Assembly (NCBI RefSeq): GCF_002864685.1 | Contig: NZ_NMQZ01000014.1 | Location: forward strand, 1 to 64,000 | Reading direction: 5' to 3' | DNA: 64,000 nt | From: Alloalcanivorax mobilis | GTDB taxonomy: Bacteria; Pseudomonadota; Gammaproteobacteria; Pseudomonadales; Alcanivoracaceae | In this document: piece by piece, positions 33,635 through 42,227 of the stretch | Numbering within the stretch: position 1 is the stretch's first letter | How the letters are laid out: every line of letters starts with the position of its first letter | Program-made: the position numbers and the translations under genes | The notes under the pieces: generated by a model | Told to the model about the DNA's origin: nothing | The model's database searches: none | The model's input: only the letters and a program-made list of their open reading frames with translations

Positions 33635-34410
33635 GCGGCCTCCCGGCGCGGCGTGGGCAGCGTCTGTTCGGCGAGCCACTGTTGTTTAGTCAGGCTGCGG
33701 CGGCGGCCGTGCAGATCACGGATGGTGTCCAGCCAGAAACGCCGGGAATCGGCGAATCGCAGGTCCACCGGATGGATCGCCAGGCGCAGCACCGATTGAT
33801 CGTGGAAGCGCCGCAGGCGGTGCCGGTTGAGCGCGGCGAACAGGGTGCGCCGCCAGGCCGAACGCGACGACATCACCAGGGTCGGCAACGGCAAGCGGTG
33901 CTCGGAAGGCAACGCGTACAGGGCATGGGCGTCGGTGCGGTAGGCGAAGCCGGCGGCGGTAATCGCCCGCCGGCCGGCGGCGTTGCTGACCCAGCCCGGC
34001 GGCACGTAGCCCGCCGCCCGCCAGTTCTGGGCGTGGAACAACGCCAGGCCCTCGTCGATGCGCGCCTGGGCCTGGCGCTCATCGAGCGCCGCGAACTCCC
34101 CTTCGTGGGTGAGAATGCGCCGGCGTAAAATGCCGCCGGGCGATCGCGGTGGTGAGGCGTCGTCGGTGTGGGTATAGCCGTGCAGCACCAATTCGTCGCC
34201 GCGTGCCTGGCGAGCCACCATGGCGGCACAGAAGCCGGCGTCGTCGGCGGCGACGACGCCGCGATGAAAATGGGGCACCACCAACAGGGTGCACCTCACG
34301 TCTTGCAGATCGCTCAACTGGTCGAGGAAATCCCGATACAGAGGCCAACTGACCGGCGCCACATCGTGCAGGGATAACAGAAAGGCGGCGCGCTCAGGAG
34401 TGGGTTTCAT
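33631..34410 (-). CDS. DUF2334 polysaccharide-deacetylase-like protein
   Basis: This 259-residue protein starts MKPTPERAAFLLSLHDVAPV; the SLHDVAP segment with a following HGYTHTDD is typical of DUF2334, a branch of the NodB-type carbohydrate esterase fold with metal-binding Asp and His residues. It overlaps the glycosyltransferase gene by 17 nt and the membrane-protein gene by 4 nt. It probably modifies a sugar or glycolipid made by the neighbouring glycosyltransferase. Confidence 0.83.
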   Translation of the reverse strand: MKPTPERAAFLLSLHDVAPVSWPLYRDFLDQLSDLQDVRCTLLVVPHFHRGVVAADDAGFCAAMVARQARGDELVLHGYTHTDDASPPRSPGGILRRRILTHEGEFAALDERQAQARIDEGLALFHAQNWRAAGYVPPGWVSNAAGRRAITAAGFAYRTDAHALYALPSEHRLPLPTLVMSSRSAWRRTLFAALNRHRLRRFHDQSVLRLAIHPVDLRFADSRRFWLDTIRDLHGRRRSLTKQQWLAEQTLPTPRREAA

Positions 34411-35542
34411 TGGTGCCCGCCAGCAGTGCTTCGCCGCGACTGCCCAGCACCCGCCGATAATGCCCCAACAGACTTTCCACCACCGCGTCCCAACTGTGGC
34501 GCTCTTCCACGTAGGCGCGCGCCGCGCGACCCATGGCTTTCGGGTCGGCGTGTTCGAACAGATCGCGCACCGCCTCGGCCATCGCCGGGCCGTCGTTGGG
34601 CGGCGCGCGGCGGCCGCAATGCTCGGGCACCACTTCCGGCAGCGCGCCGGCGTCCACGCACACCACCGGTAGCCCGCAGGCCATGCCTTCCAGTGCCACC
34701 AGCCCGAAGGTTTCCTGATCGCCGGCGTGCACCAGGGCATCGGCGGAGGCCATCCAGCCGGCCACGTCTTCGGTGGCACAGAACTGGTCAATCACTGATA
34801 CGTTGTCGGGGGCGTCCGGTTGCAAACCGGTGCCGATCAACAGCAGATGGTAGTCCGAACCCAGTGCGCGCATCGCGTCGAGCAGAACCGGAATGTTTTT
34901 TTCCTGGGTGCCACGGCCAGCGAACACCAGCAATGGCTGGTCCTCGCTCAGGCCCAGTTCGCTTCTCGCGTCGGTACGACGGTGATCGGGGTGGAAGGCG
35001 CACAGATCCACGCCGAGAGGTTGCACGCGCACGTCGCGGATACCACAGCGGTGCAGCTGCTCCGCCATCACCTGGCTGGGGCTGAGCACCAGATCGAACC
35101 CTTCATAGAGACGGTTGATGTACAACCGGGTGCTGCTGTCGAGAAAACGGCTGACGCGATTATGAATCAGCGTGAACAGATCGGAATGGTAAAAACCCAC
35201 CGCCGGCACATCCAACAGACGCGCCGCCCGTTGCGCCGCCCACGCCGGGGTATAGGGGTCGCCGGCTTCAATAATGTCGGCCTGCAAGCCGGCCATCACG
35301 TTGCCCCACAACGGTACCCGCACCGGGAAGCGGAAACCCGGCGCCATCGGCAGGTTGATCGCCGGCAGTTGAATAAAATCGCCATCAAACAGGGCCTTCG
35401 CCCCCGGGTAGACCACTTTATGGTGAATGCCCGGGCGCTGGAGCAGCGCTTTTCGCTTGCTGTCGATGTAAGTGCGAACCCCGCCGCTGGACTGGGTATA
35501 AAACAAAGTGGTATCGACGATTTTCAAGCGGCTCTCCTTCAT
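34394..35542 (-). CDS. Group 1 glycosyltransferase (GT4)
   Basis: This 382-residue GT-B enzyme has a glycine-rich N-terminus (FYTQSSGGVRTYIDSKR) and the GT4 nucleotide-sugar motif HAGDQETFGLVALEGMACG, in which the E-x7-E pattern is seen. The central FAGRGTQEKNIPVLLDAM is also characteristic. It heads a three-gene overlapping cassette. Transfer of a hexose to a lipid is a reasonable guess, and glycolipid biosurfactants are known from Alcanivorax, but nothing in the sequence proves that. Confidence 0.87.
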   Translation of the reverse strand: MKESRLKIVDTTLFYTQSSGGVRTYIDSKRKALLQRPGIHHKVVYPGAKALFDGDFIQLPAINLPMAPGFRFPVRVPLWGNVMAGLQADIIEAGDPYTPAWAAQRAARLLDVPAVGFYHSDLFTLIHNRVSRFLDSSTRLYINRLYEGFDLVLSPSQVMAEQLHRCGIRDVRVQPLGVDLCAFHPDHRRTDARSELGLSEDQPLLVFAGRGTQEKNIPVLLDAMRALGSDYHLLLIGTGLQPDAPDNVSVIDQFCATEDVAGWMASADALVHAGDQETFGLVALEGMACGLPVVCVDAGALPEVVPEHCGRRAPPNDGPAMAEAVRDLFEHADPKAMGRAARAYVEERHSWDAVVESLLGHYRRVLGSRGEALLAGTNETHS

Positions 35543-35842
35543 CGTCCCTTATCGTCGTGAGCGTTCAGGCCGAAGCGCTATCCCGCTGCCTTCTCGGCCG
35601 TTCCCCGGCCTTCGCCCGAACCCTCTCGCTCTGCTCGCTGCTTCACCGTGCAAAGCCTCTGTGTTATTTGATAGAAGGAACCGGGCGCGGGTTCAAGTAA
35701 GCGGCGGTAAAATATCACTTAGCGATCAGTTTAAGTGGCACTGGGAAGGTAAAGGCTTGTAAAACGACACAAAAAGACGCATTTGAAGGCAATGACAGGC
35801 GGATCATGGTCACCGCCCTCAAGTCTGGAGCAGCGGAAAACG
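35543..35842. other. Divergent gap, glycosyltransferase/cbpA
   Basis: This 300-nt gap holds the promoters for both directions. The only structure I see is the dyad CACTTA/TAAGTG (35716-35721 and 35732-35737), about 105 nt before cbpA. I could not recognise a heat-shock promoter. Confidence 0.5.
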
Positions 35843-36796
35843 ATGGACTTCAAGGATTACTATCAGATACTCGGAGTCGAGCCGAATGCCGACGACAAAG
35901 CGGTGAAAGCCGCCTATCGGCGTCTGGCGCGCAAATATCACCCCGACGTCAGTAAGGACGACAACGCGGAAGCCCGCTTTAAGGAAGTGGCCGAGGCCTA
36001 CCAGGTGCTCAAGGACAGCGCCAAACGGGCCGAATACGATCAGCTTCGCCAGTACCGCGCCAGCGGCCATGGCACCGGCGGCGGTTTCGAGCCGCCGCCG
36101 GGCTGGCGCCCCTCGGCGGGTGGCGACGCCGCCACCGGGCATGGTGATTTTTCGGATTTTTTTGAAAATCTGTTCGGCGCTGGCGCGCAGGGGTTCTCTT
36201 GGAACGCCGGTGCGGCTGGACGCCATCGTGGTGAGGATCTGGAAGTCGAGTTGCCGCTGTTTCTCGAAGACACGGTCAGCGATACCAGCAAACAGATTCG
36301 GTTTGCCCTGCCCCAGTACGACGCGCGCGGCCGGCGCCTCGCCGACCGGGAAAAAACCCTTAACGTGAAGATCCCAGCCGGCACCGGCGACAACGAACGC
36401 ATTCGCCTGAAAGGCCAGGGGGCGCCGGGCCTGGACGACGCCCCCGCCGGCGATCTTTATTTACGCGTGCGGCTGGTGCCGCACCCGCTGTTCGATGTGG
36501 ATGGCCACGACCTGATCATTACCGTGCCGGTGGCGCCCTGGGAAGCGGCGCTCGGCGCCAAGGTGGATTTGCCCACCCTCACCGGCCGGCTCAGCCTGAC
36601 GGTGCCCGCGCACAGCCAGAGCGGCCGACGCCTGCGCCTTAAAGGCAAGGGCCTGCCCACGAAAGGGGGCGCTGGAGATCTCTACGCGGTGCTCAAGGTG
36701 GTGATGCCCGAGGGCGGCGACGAAAGCGCCGATGCGCTCTGGCGGCAACTGGCCGAGCAGGCGGACTTCAACCCGAGAGCGGATTGGGAGCATTGA
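35843..36796 (+). CDS. cbpA: DnaJ-family co-chaperone CbpA
   Basis: This 317-residue Hsp40 has a J domain (residues 1-70, with the KYHPDVSKD tripeptide loop), a glycine-rich linker, and two C-terminal beta-sandwich client-binding domains ending near residue 305. It lacks the zinc-finger region of DnaJ, as CbpA does. It stimulates DnaK, and CbpA also binds curved DNA. The next gene encodes its modulator CbpM, which strongly supports the name. Start chosen at the J-domain Met. Confidence 0.92.
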   Translation: MDFKDYYQILGVEPNADDKAVKAAYRRLARKYHPDVSKDDNAEARFKEVAEAYQVLKDSAKRAEYDQLRQYRASGHGTGGGFEPPPGWRPSAGGDAATGHGDFSDFFENLFGAGAQGFSWNAGAAGRHRGEDLEVELPLFLEDTVSDTSKQIRFALPQYDARGRRLADREKTLNVKIPAGTGDNERIRLKGQGAPGLDDAPAGDLYLRVRLVPHPLFDVDGHDLIITVPVAPWEAALGAKVDLPTLTGRLSLTVPAHSQSGRRLRLKGKGLPTKGGAGDLYAVLKVVMPEGGDESADALWRQLAEQADFNPRADWEH

Positions 36797-36797
36797 C

Positions 36798-37094
36798 ATG
36801 AGCAGTTGGCAAAACGGCACCCTTACCCTCAGTGAACTCTGCCATCGCGTCGCCCTGCCAAGGACCACGGTGGTGGAAATCGTCGAGGTGGGCATCATCG
36901 AACCGGTGCGCCACGGCAACGACTGGCATTTCGACGAACAGGTGGTGCTCCTGGTGACCCGCGCCTGTCGCCTGCACCAGGACCTGGGCATCGACTGGAA
37001 CGGCGTGGCTCTGGCCCTGGAACTGCTTGAGGAAGTGGCCTCCCTGCGCCAGGAAAATCAGCGTCTGCGGCAACGGCTGCAACGTTTTTCGTGA
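36798..37094 (+). CDS. cbpM: Chaperone modulator CbpM
   Basis: This 98-residue protein has a MerR-like N-terminus (LTLSELCHRVALPRTTVVEI) and a C-terminal leucine-rich helix (LALELLEEVASLRQENQRLR). CbpM binds the CbpA J domain and blocks its action on DnaK. It lies 1 nt after the cbpA stop. Confidence 0.9.
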   Translation: MSSWQNGTLTLSELCHRVALPRTTVVEIVEVGIIEPVRHGNDWHFDEQVVLLVTRACRLHQDLGIDWNGVALALELLEEVASLRQENQRLRQRLQRFS

Positions 37095-37097
37095 TCG

Positions 37098-37125
37098 GAT
37101 AAACGCCGGAACCGCCGCGTTTATC
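37098..37125. terminator. Hairpin between convergent cbpM and mtfA
   Basis: GATAAACGC (37098-37106) and GCGTTTATC (37117-37125) form a perfect 9-bp stem that overlaps the mtfA stop codon. It can serve both directions; there is no long T-run. Confidence 0.55.
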
Positions 37126-37873
37126 AGGGCGTTTGCCGGTAAAACAGGCTCAATTGCCGGTACACCTCGGGCAGCGATTCCTTGAGCAGAGGCGGGGATT
37201 CAAAGAAGCATTCGCTGGCAACGGCGAAAAACTCGCCCGGATCTTCCAGGGCGTAAGGGTCCATAAACGGCTGGCCACGGCGTTCCGCCTGTTCCAACGC
37301 CTGGTAACCCTGGGTGAACGCATCGTGCCAGGCTTGCGGGCTCATTCCCGCGTGCAACGGTGGCGCGCCGTTGGGGCCGTCGCTGAGCATGTCCAGCTTG
37401 TGCGCCAGTTCGTGCAGCACCACGTTGTAGCCGTCGTCGCCGCCGGCCTCGGTGACGTCCGCCCAGGACAACAGCAGCGGGCCGCGCAACCAGGCCTCGC
37501 CGGCCAGCTCGCGCCCCTGGGCGTGCACTACCCCGAACTCATCCATTTCGCCGTCCGGGGTGACGAAGGTGTCCTCGTAGACGATCAGGGTGTACCAGCC
37601 GTCGTACCAGTCCAGGCCCAACTCCAGAACCGGCACCACCGCCATGGTGGCGATCAGCAGACGCATGTCATCAGCCAGCTCGAAATCGCCGCCGGGGACC
37701 ATTTCCTTGCGCACCAGAAAACGCAACGTGGCATCGTACAGACGATCCCGGGCGGCGCCGCGATAGCGGGCCGCCACCGGCCAGACCGCCACCGCGCGCT
37801 CCCACTGCTGCCGGGTCACTGGCAGGCGAGCCACCTTGCGCGTTTCCAGCCACCGCCCCAGCCGTTTGAACAT
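37124..37873 (-). CDS. mtfA: MtfA-type zinc peptidase
   Basis: This 249-residue cytosolic protein has the zinc-protease motif HELAHKLDM and the M90-family segment DFELADDMRLLIATMAVVPVL. In Escherichia coli MtfA binds the repressor Mlc and so affects glucose PTS expression, and it has aminopeptidase activity. The C-terminus DPGEFFAVASECFFESPPLL is also conserved in the family. It is alone, convergent with cbpM. Confidence 0.9.
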   Translation of the reverse strand: MFKRLGRWLETRKVARLPVTRQQWERAVAVWPVAARYRGAARDRLYDATLRFLVRKEMVPGGDFELADDMRLLIATMAVVPVLELGLDWYDGWYTLIVYEDTFVTPDGEMDEFGVVHAQGRELAGEAWLRGPLLLSWADVTEAGGDDGYNVVLHELAHKLDMLSDGPNGAPPLHAGMSPQAWHDAFTQGYQALEQAERRGQPFMDPYALEDPGEFFAVASECFFESPPLLKESLPEVYRQLSLFYRQTP

Positions 37874-38010
37874 CGTCGCTCACTGCACACAAAGGAGTGG
37901 GCAGCTTGCCCATTTCCGCGCCGGCGCTCAAGTGCGCCGGTGTTTTGCGTCGTGCCCGCAAACGGGTTTATATGGAGCGCCTTGCCTAAGGAACCTGACT
38001 GGAACCCACC

Positions 38011-38688
38011 ATGGCGATCAGATCCGTTTCGTTAGCCTCTGCCCTGATATTGGCCCTGATGATGCTGGCCGTGCCCTCGCCGACCCGGGCGGATCAGTGG
38101 CAAGAAATGGAAGACAGCTTCGAACGGGGCGCCGATCAGGCGCGCTACTGGCAATGGGGCTGGGGCGCCTTTTACGCCGGCAGCAGCGCCTGGTCGCTGG
38201 TGCAGGCGCACCGCACCCATCACGCCGACGACCGCTATGACGATTACGTCGACGCCACCAAGGCGGCGCTGGGTCTGGCCGGCACCCTGCTGTTCGCCCC
38301 GCGGCACGGCCAGGCACTGCAACGGTTCCAGGCTCTGCGCGCCGACGGCGACCGCCAGGCCCTGGCCAGCGCGCGCATCGTCATGGCCACCCTGGCGGCG
38401 GAAGAAGAGCAACAACGGCGCTGGCGCAGCCGCCTGGGAGGGCTGATCGTCAACGGCCTCGCCGGCCTGGCCATCGGCCTGGACGACAACCGCCCCGGCG
38501 ACGCCTGGGTCAATTTCGCCACCGGCATGCTCACCACCGAACTGAACGTGCGCACCCGCCCGGACACCGCCACCGCGTTCCTCGAACAGCACCCGGATTT
38601 CACCGTCAAAGCCAACGGCGGGCGTTTGGATTTTTATGTTCAGCGTTGGGTGACGCCGATGGGCGCCGGGGTGGCGGTGAGGTTTTAG
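38011..38688 (+). CDS. Hypothetical secreted protein
   Basis: This 225-residue protein has a clear signal peptide (hydrophobic residues 5-22, likely cleavage after TRA at 27). The mature part is Ala/Arg-rich and helical with a hydrophobic patch (GLIVNGLAGLAIGLDD) and ends in a short beta-rich tail (GRLDFYVQRWVTPMGAGVAVRF). I do not recognise the family. It stands alone and is followed by a heptad array. Confidence 0.75.
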   Translation: MAIRSVSLASALILALMMLAVPSPTRADQWQEMEDSFERGADQARYWQWGWGAFYAGSSAWSLVQAHRTHHADDRYDDYVDATKAALGLAGTLLFAPRHGQALQRFQALRADGDRQALASARIVMATLAAEEEQQRRWRSRLGGLIVNGLAGLAIGLDDNRPGDAWVNFATGMLTTELNVRTRPDTATAFLEQHPDFTVKANGGRLDFYVQRWVTPMGAGVAVRF

Positions 38689-38700
38689 GTAAGGGGGCAG

Positions 38701-38802
38701 TTTTCAGTTTTCAGTTTTCAGTTTTCAGTTTTCAGTTGGGAGACTTTTCCCGTTGGCCAGGTTTACTAAACACTGAACACTGAAAACTGAACACCGAAAA
38801 CC
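38701..38802. repeat. Inverted heptad pair between convergent genes
   Basis: The left arm is ttttcag repeated five times without error (38701-38735). The right arm has about five opposite-sense units (actgaac, actgaaa, accgaaa and variants, 38764-38802). A 28-nt core separates them. The left arm starts 12 nt after one stop codon, and the right arm ends 9 nt before the stop codon of the convergent gene. Confidence 0.85.
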
Positions 38803-38811
38803 CGCTCTTGG

Positions 38812-39984
38812 TTAAATATAATACGCCTTTAACGGCGGAAAACCGTTGAATTCCACCGCCGAGTAGCTGGTGGTGTAGGCGCCGGTGGAGAACCAGTACA
38901 GACGATCGCCGATGGCCAGGTTAAGCGGCAGGCCGTATTTGTAGTTTTCGTACATGATGTCGGCGCTGTCGCAGGTGGGGCCGGCGATCACCACTTCTTC
39001 CATCTCGCCTTTTTTCTCGGTGTAGATGGGGTATTTGATCGCTTCGTCCAGGGTCTCGATGAGCCCGGAGAATTTGCCCACGTCGGTGAACACCCAGCGT
39101 TGCAGCGCGGTGCGGGATTTGCGTGAAATCAGCACCACCTCGCTGACCAGCACACCGGCGTTGGCGATCAGAGAGCGGCCCGGTTCGAGAATGATTTCCG
39201 GCAGCTGTTCGCCAAAATCCTCTTTCAGGAAACGAATAATTTCCTGGGCATAGAGCGCCAGATCGTTGGTCTTGGTGATGTAGTTGGCGGGGAAACCGCC
39301 GCCCAGGTTGATCATCTTCAGCTCGATGCCGACTTCGTCGCGCAGCCGCTCGAACATGATTTTCACTTTGCCAATGGCGGCGTCCCAGGCGCCGATGTCG
39401 CGCTGCTGGGAGCCCACGTGGAATGACACGCCATAGGGGTCCAGGCCCAGGTCGCGGGCCAGGATCATCAGGTCCAGGGCCATGTCGGTCTGGCAGCCAA
39501 ACTTGCGCGACAGCGGCCAGTCGGCGGTGTGGGTGCCCTCGGTGAGAATGCGCACGTACACCCGCGAGCCCGGCGCCGCCTTGGCGATGTTGCGCAGATC
39601 CGCCTCCGAGTCGGTGGCGAACATGCGCACGCCTTTTTCATAAAAAGCGCGAATGTCGCGGGCTTTTTTAATGGTGTTGCCGAAGATGCAACGCTCGGCG
39701 CCGACCCCCAGGCCCATCACCTTTTCCAGCTCATAGATGGAGGCGATGTCGAAGTTCGCGCCCCGGTCACGCAGCAGCGTGATCAGTTCCACGGCGGGGT
39801 TGGCCTTGACCGCGTAGTGCACTTTGGCGAACGGAAAATGGCCAATCAGCTCATCGTAATGCTTGCCGACGGTTTCCGTGTCGATCACCACGAAGGGCGT
39901 CTCCCTGGTGTCGGCCAGATCCTTGATGCGGCGAAAAGTCGCCGGTTCGTAATAGTCTTCGACGCGGATGGCCTCAGTGGTCAT
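38812..39984 (-). CDS. Fold-type III ornithine/lysine decarboxylase
   Basis: This 390-residue PLP enzyme has an alanine-racemase-like barrel and a C-terminal beta domain. K60 in VHYAVKANP is the PLP lysine, the glycine-rich NLGGGFPANY holds the phosphate, and C338 in GPTCDSADIM is the conserved cysteine of ornithine decarboxylases. It would make putrescine or cadaverine. Ornithine versus lysine preference cannot be read with certainty. ATG at 39984 preferred over an upstream leader of low complexity. Confidence 0.88.
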   Translation of the reverse strand: MTTEAIRVEDYYEPATFRRIKDLADTRETPFVVIDTETVGKHYDELIGHFPFAKVHYAVKANPAVELITLLRDRGANFDIASIYELEKVMGLGVGAERCIFGNTIKKARDIRAFYEKGVRMFATDSEADLRNIAKAAPGSRVYVRILTEGTHTADWPLSRKFGCQTDMALDLMILARDLGLDPYGVSFHVGSQQRDIGAWDAAIGKVKIMFERLRDEVGIELKMINLGGGFPANYITKTNDLALYAQEIIRFLKEDFGEQLPEIILEPGRSLIANAGVLVSEVVLISRKSRTALQRWVFTDVGKFSGLIETLDEAIKYPIYTEKKGEMEEVVIAGPTCDSADIMYENYKYGLPLNLAIGDRLYWFSTGAYTTSYSAVEFNGFPPLKAYYI

Positions 39985-40181
39985 GGGTTCCTGGTTTCCC
40001 CTGTGATGCGCTACGCCCGCCGGCGGTGATCCGCGCGGCCCCGGCGCGACCGCGCCCGGGGTGCCCACGTTATCAATTTGCTCGGGTTTTGGGGAGCCGC
40101 TGGTGTAAATTTTCCTTGCCTGCCAGGCCGGGCGGGCTCTGCTACACTGCGCTCCCCGAGTTCACCTGCATGGAGTCTTCA

Positions 40182-40649
40182 ATGGCCGCTGCCATGGCAC
40201 TGCCCCTTGCCCTTCACCTGCTCGCCGCCGTGGTCTGGGTCGGCGGAATGTTTTTTGCCTATATGGCGATGCGCCCAGCGGTCGGCGAAGTCCTCGACCC
40301 GGCCCGGCGGCCGGCGCTGTGGGCGGCCACCCTGGGACGCTTCTTCGCCTGGGTGTGGGGCGCGATTCTGGTACTGCTGATCACCGGCTTCGGCATGATC
40401 TTCGGCATTTATGGCGGCATGGCCCAGGTCGGCGGGGCGGTGCACGCGATGCTCGGTCTGGGCATCGTCATGATGCTGATTTTCGGCCACGTCTATTTCG
40501 CTGCCTTCCGCCGCCTCAAACAGGCGGTGGCCAGCGACGATGTGCAGGAAGGCGCGCGCCGGGTCGGCCAGATCCGCAAGCTGGTCGGCCTCAACCTGAT
40601 CCTTGGCCTGCTGGTGGTGGTGATCGCGGCCGCCGGGCGCTACCTGTAA
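40182..40649 (+). CDS. CopD-like four-helix membrane protein
   Basis: This 155-residue inner-membrane protein has four hydrophobic helices; LALHLLAAVVWVGGMFFAYM in helix 1 and a HVYFAAFRRLKQAV loop recall the CopD/DUF2269 group, where conserved His residues may bind copper or haem. GGAG lies 6 nt before the ATG. It is followed by a DMT transporter gene. Function unknown. Confidence 0.75.
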   Translation: MAAAMALPLALHLLAAVVWVGGMFFAYMAMRPAVGEVLDPARRPALWAATLGRFFAWVWGAILVLLITGFGMIFGIYGGMAQVGGAVHAMLGLGIVMMLIFGHVYFAAFRRLKQAVASDDVQEGARRVGQIRKLVGLNLILGLLVVVIAAAGRYL

Positions 40650-40719
40650 TCCCTTCCCGATGTGCCGTGCCCGCTAACCGGGCGGCGCGTCTTTACCTCT
40701 TTGATTCGGTGAGCGAACC

Positions 40720-41658
40720 GTGGGCGTGGTGAATTCGGGCAAGTCCGAACTGCTGCTGGTGGCGGTGACCCTGTTGGCCGGGGTCAGTTGGATGTTTTCC
40801 AAAGAGGCGGTGCTGCTGATGCCGCCCCTGTTGTTCATGGCGTTGCGGTTCGCCCTCGCCGGCCTGGTGCTGGGCCTCGCTGGCTGGCGCCAGTTACGGC
40901 GCATGAGCCGGGACAAGTACTGGCGCAGTTTCAAGGTGGGCGTGGTGTTCGGCCTGGCGATGAGCTTCTGGATCATGGGCCTGAGTGTCGGCAGCCATGT
41001 CGGCGAAGGCGCCTTTCTGACCAGCCTGGGGGTGGTGCTGGTGCCGGTGGTGGCACGGCTGGTGTTCAAGGAGACACCCCCGGCCAGCACCTGGGTGGCG
41101 CTGCCGGTGGCGGCCTCCGGTCTGGCTCTGTTGAGCCTGGATGGCGGCTTTCAAGCCGAGCTTGGGCAACTGTTCTATATTGCCTCCGCCTGCGTGTTCG
41201 CGTTGTTCTTTACCCTCAATTCCCGCGCCGCCAACGACGCCGTGGTACGCGCCGCCAACGGCGAGCAGATGCGCCGCGAGCGGGTGCCGGCGGTGGCGCT
41301 GACCACCGTGGTGTTGTTCACCGTCGGGCTGGTCACCGCCTGCGGCTCGTTACTGCTGGAGGACTGGCCCACCGCCATCGCCAATTTCACCCCGGTGATG
41401 CTCGGCTGGGTGGTGGCCAGTGCCACCGTCGGCACCGCCATGCGCTTCTTTGTGCAGACCTACGCGCAGAGCCTCACCGTGCACAGTCATGGCGTGGTGA
41501 TCATGGTGCTGGAACCGATGTGGACGGCCCTGTTCGCGGTGTTCTGGTTTGGCGAGAGCATGTCGGCGGTGCAAATCTCCGGTTGTCTGATGATCTTCCT
41601 GTCGCTGATGGTGAACCGCTGGTCCAGTGTGCGCCGCCTGCTCAAGGCCTGGCTGTGA
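40720..41658 (+). CDS. DMT-family transporter (EamA domains)
   Basis: This 312-residue inner-membrane protein has ten helices in two EamA repeats (LLAGVSWMFSKEAVLL; VMLGWVVASATVGTAMRFFVQ). EamA carriers export metabolites or amino acids. The start is a GTG. Cargo unknown. It is followed by about 85 nt and a small uncertain gene. Confidence 0.85.
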   Translation: MGVVNSGKSELLLVAVTLLAGVSWMFSKEAVLLMPPLLFMALRFALAGLVLGLAGWRQLRRMSRDKYWRSFKVGVVFGLAMSFWIMGLSVGSHVGEGAFLTSLGVVLVPVVARLVFKETPPASTWVALPVAASGLALLSLDGGFQAELGQLFYIASACVFALFFTLNSRAANDAVVRAANGEQMRRERVPAVALTTVVLFTVGLVTACGSLLLEDWPTAIANFTPVMLGWVVASATVGTAMRFFVQTYAQSLTVHSHGVVIMVLEPMWTALFAVFWFGESMSAVQISGCLMIFLSLMVNRWSSVRRLLKAWL

Positions 41659-41743
41659 CGGCGGCGCGCCGCCATTGCGCGCAACCAGCGGCCGGCTTAG
41701 CATTTGCCTGGCATCCGCCTACGTTAACAACTGGACACCGCCG

Positions 41744-42127
41744 TTGCGCCTGAACCGACTGCCCTCGCCGCCCTTAACCCGCGCCCTGCTGCCCTGGGCG
41801 GCGCTGCTCGGCTTATTGCTGGCGCTCGCTGTCGCCGCCGGCCCGGCGCTGGCCACCGGTGGCACGGCGGATGCGTTACCGCGCACCGTTGCCGTTGGCC
41901 AGGATGGCCAGCTCGCTCTGCTGCGCGACGTCGGCGCCGAATGGCAACGCCGTGGCGATGCGGACCATGGCGCCGGTGACCCGCCGCCGCCGGCCCTGCC
42001 CGGCCCGGCGTTTTCCGCGACGGCCGCCACATTTTTCCCTGCCCTGGCCAGCCGCGTGCCGATGGCACCGGCTCCGGTCATGGCCTTACGGTCCCGCCCA
42101 GGTGTTCCGCGCGCCCCACCTCTGTGA
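41744..42127 (+). CDS. Small hypothetical protein with signal-like N-terminus
   Basis: From a TTG at 41744 the frame gives 127 residues: a hydrophobic segment (LLPWAALLGLLLALAVAAGP) that looks like a signal peptide or anchor, then a Pro/Ala-rich tail. There is no good ribosome-binding site and the tail resembles no family I know. Coding is possible but unproven; the rest of the gap to secDF shows nothing else. Confidence 0.4.
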   Translation: MRLNRLPSPPLTRALLPWAALLGLLLALAVAAGPALATGGTADALPRTVAVGQDGQLALLRDVGAEWQRRGDADHGAGDPPPPALPGPAFSATAATFFPALASRVPMAPAPVMALRSRPGVPRAPPL

Positions 42128-42227
42128 AGTCCCGACCCGCCCCAGGCCGCGTTTTCGCGGCGATCAATAGCAACAAGCGGTAAGCGGCGCCTGAACGCCG
42201 TGCCTCCGCGTGGTTGGAATTCAGAGT

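Noticed and set aside
38701-38802. Heptad arrays considered as a CRISPR array
   Set aside because: Units are 7 nt with no unique spacers, and there are no cas genes.
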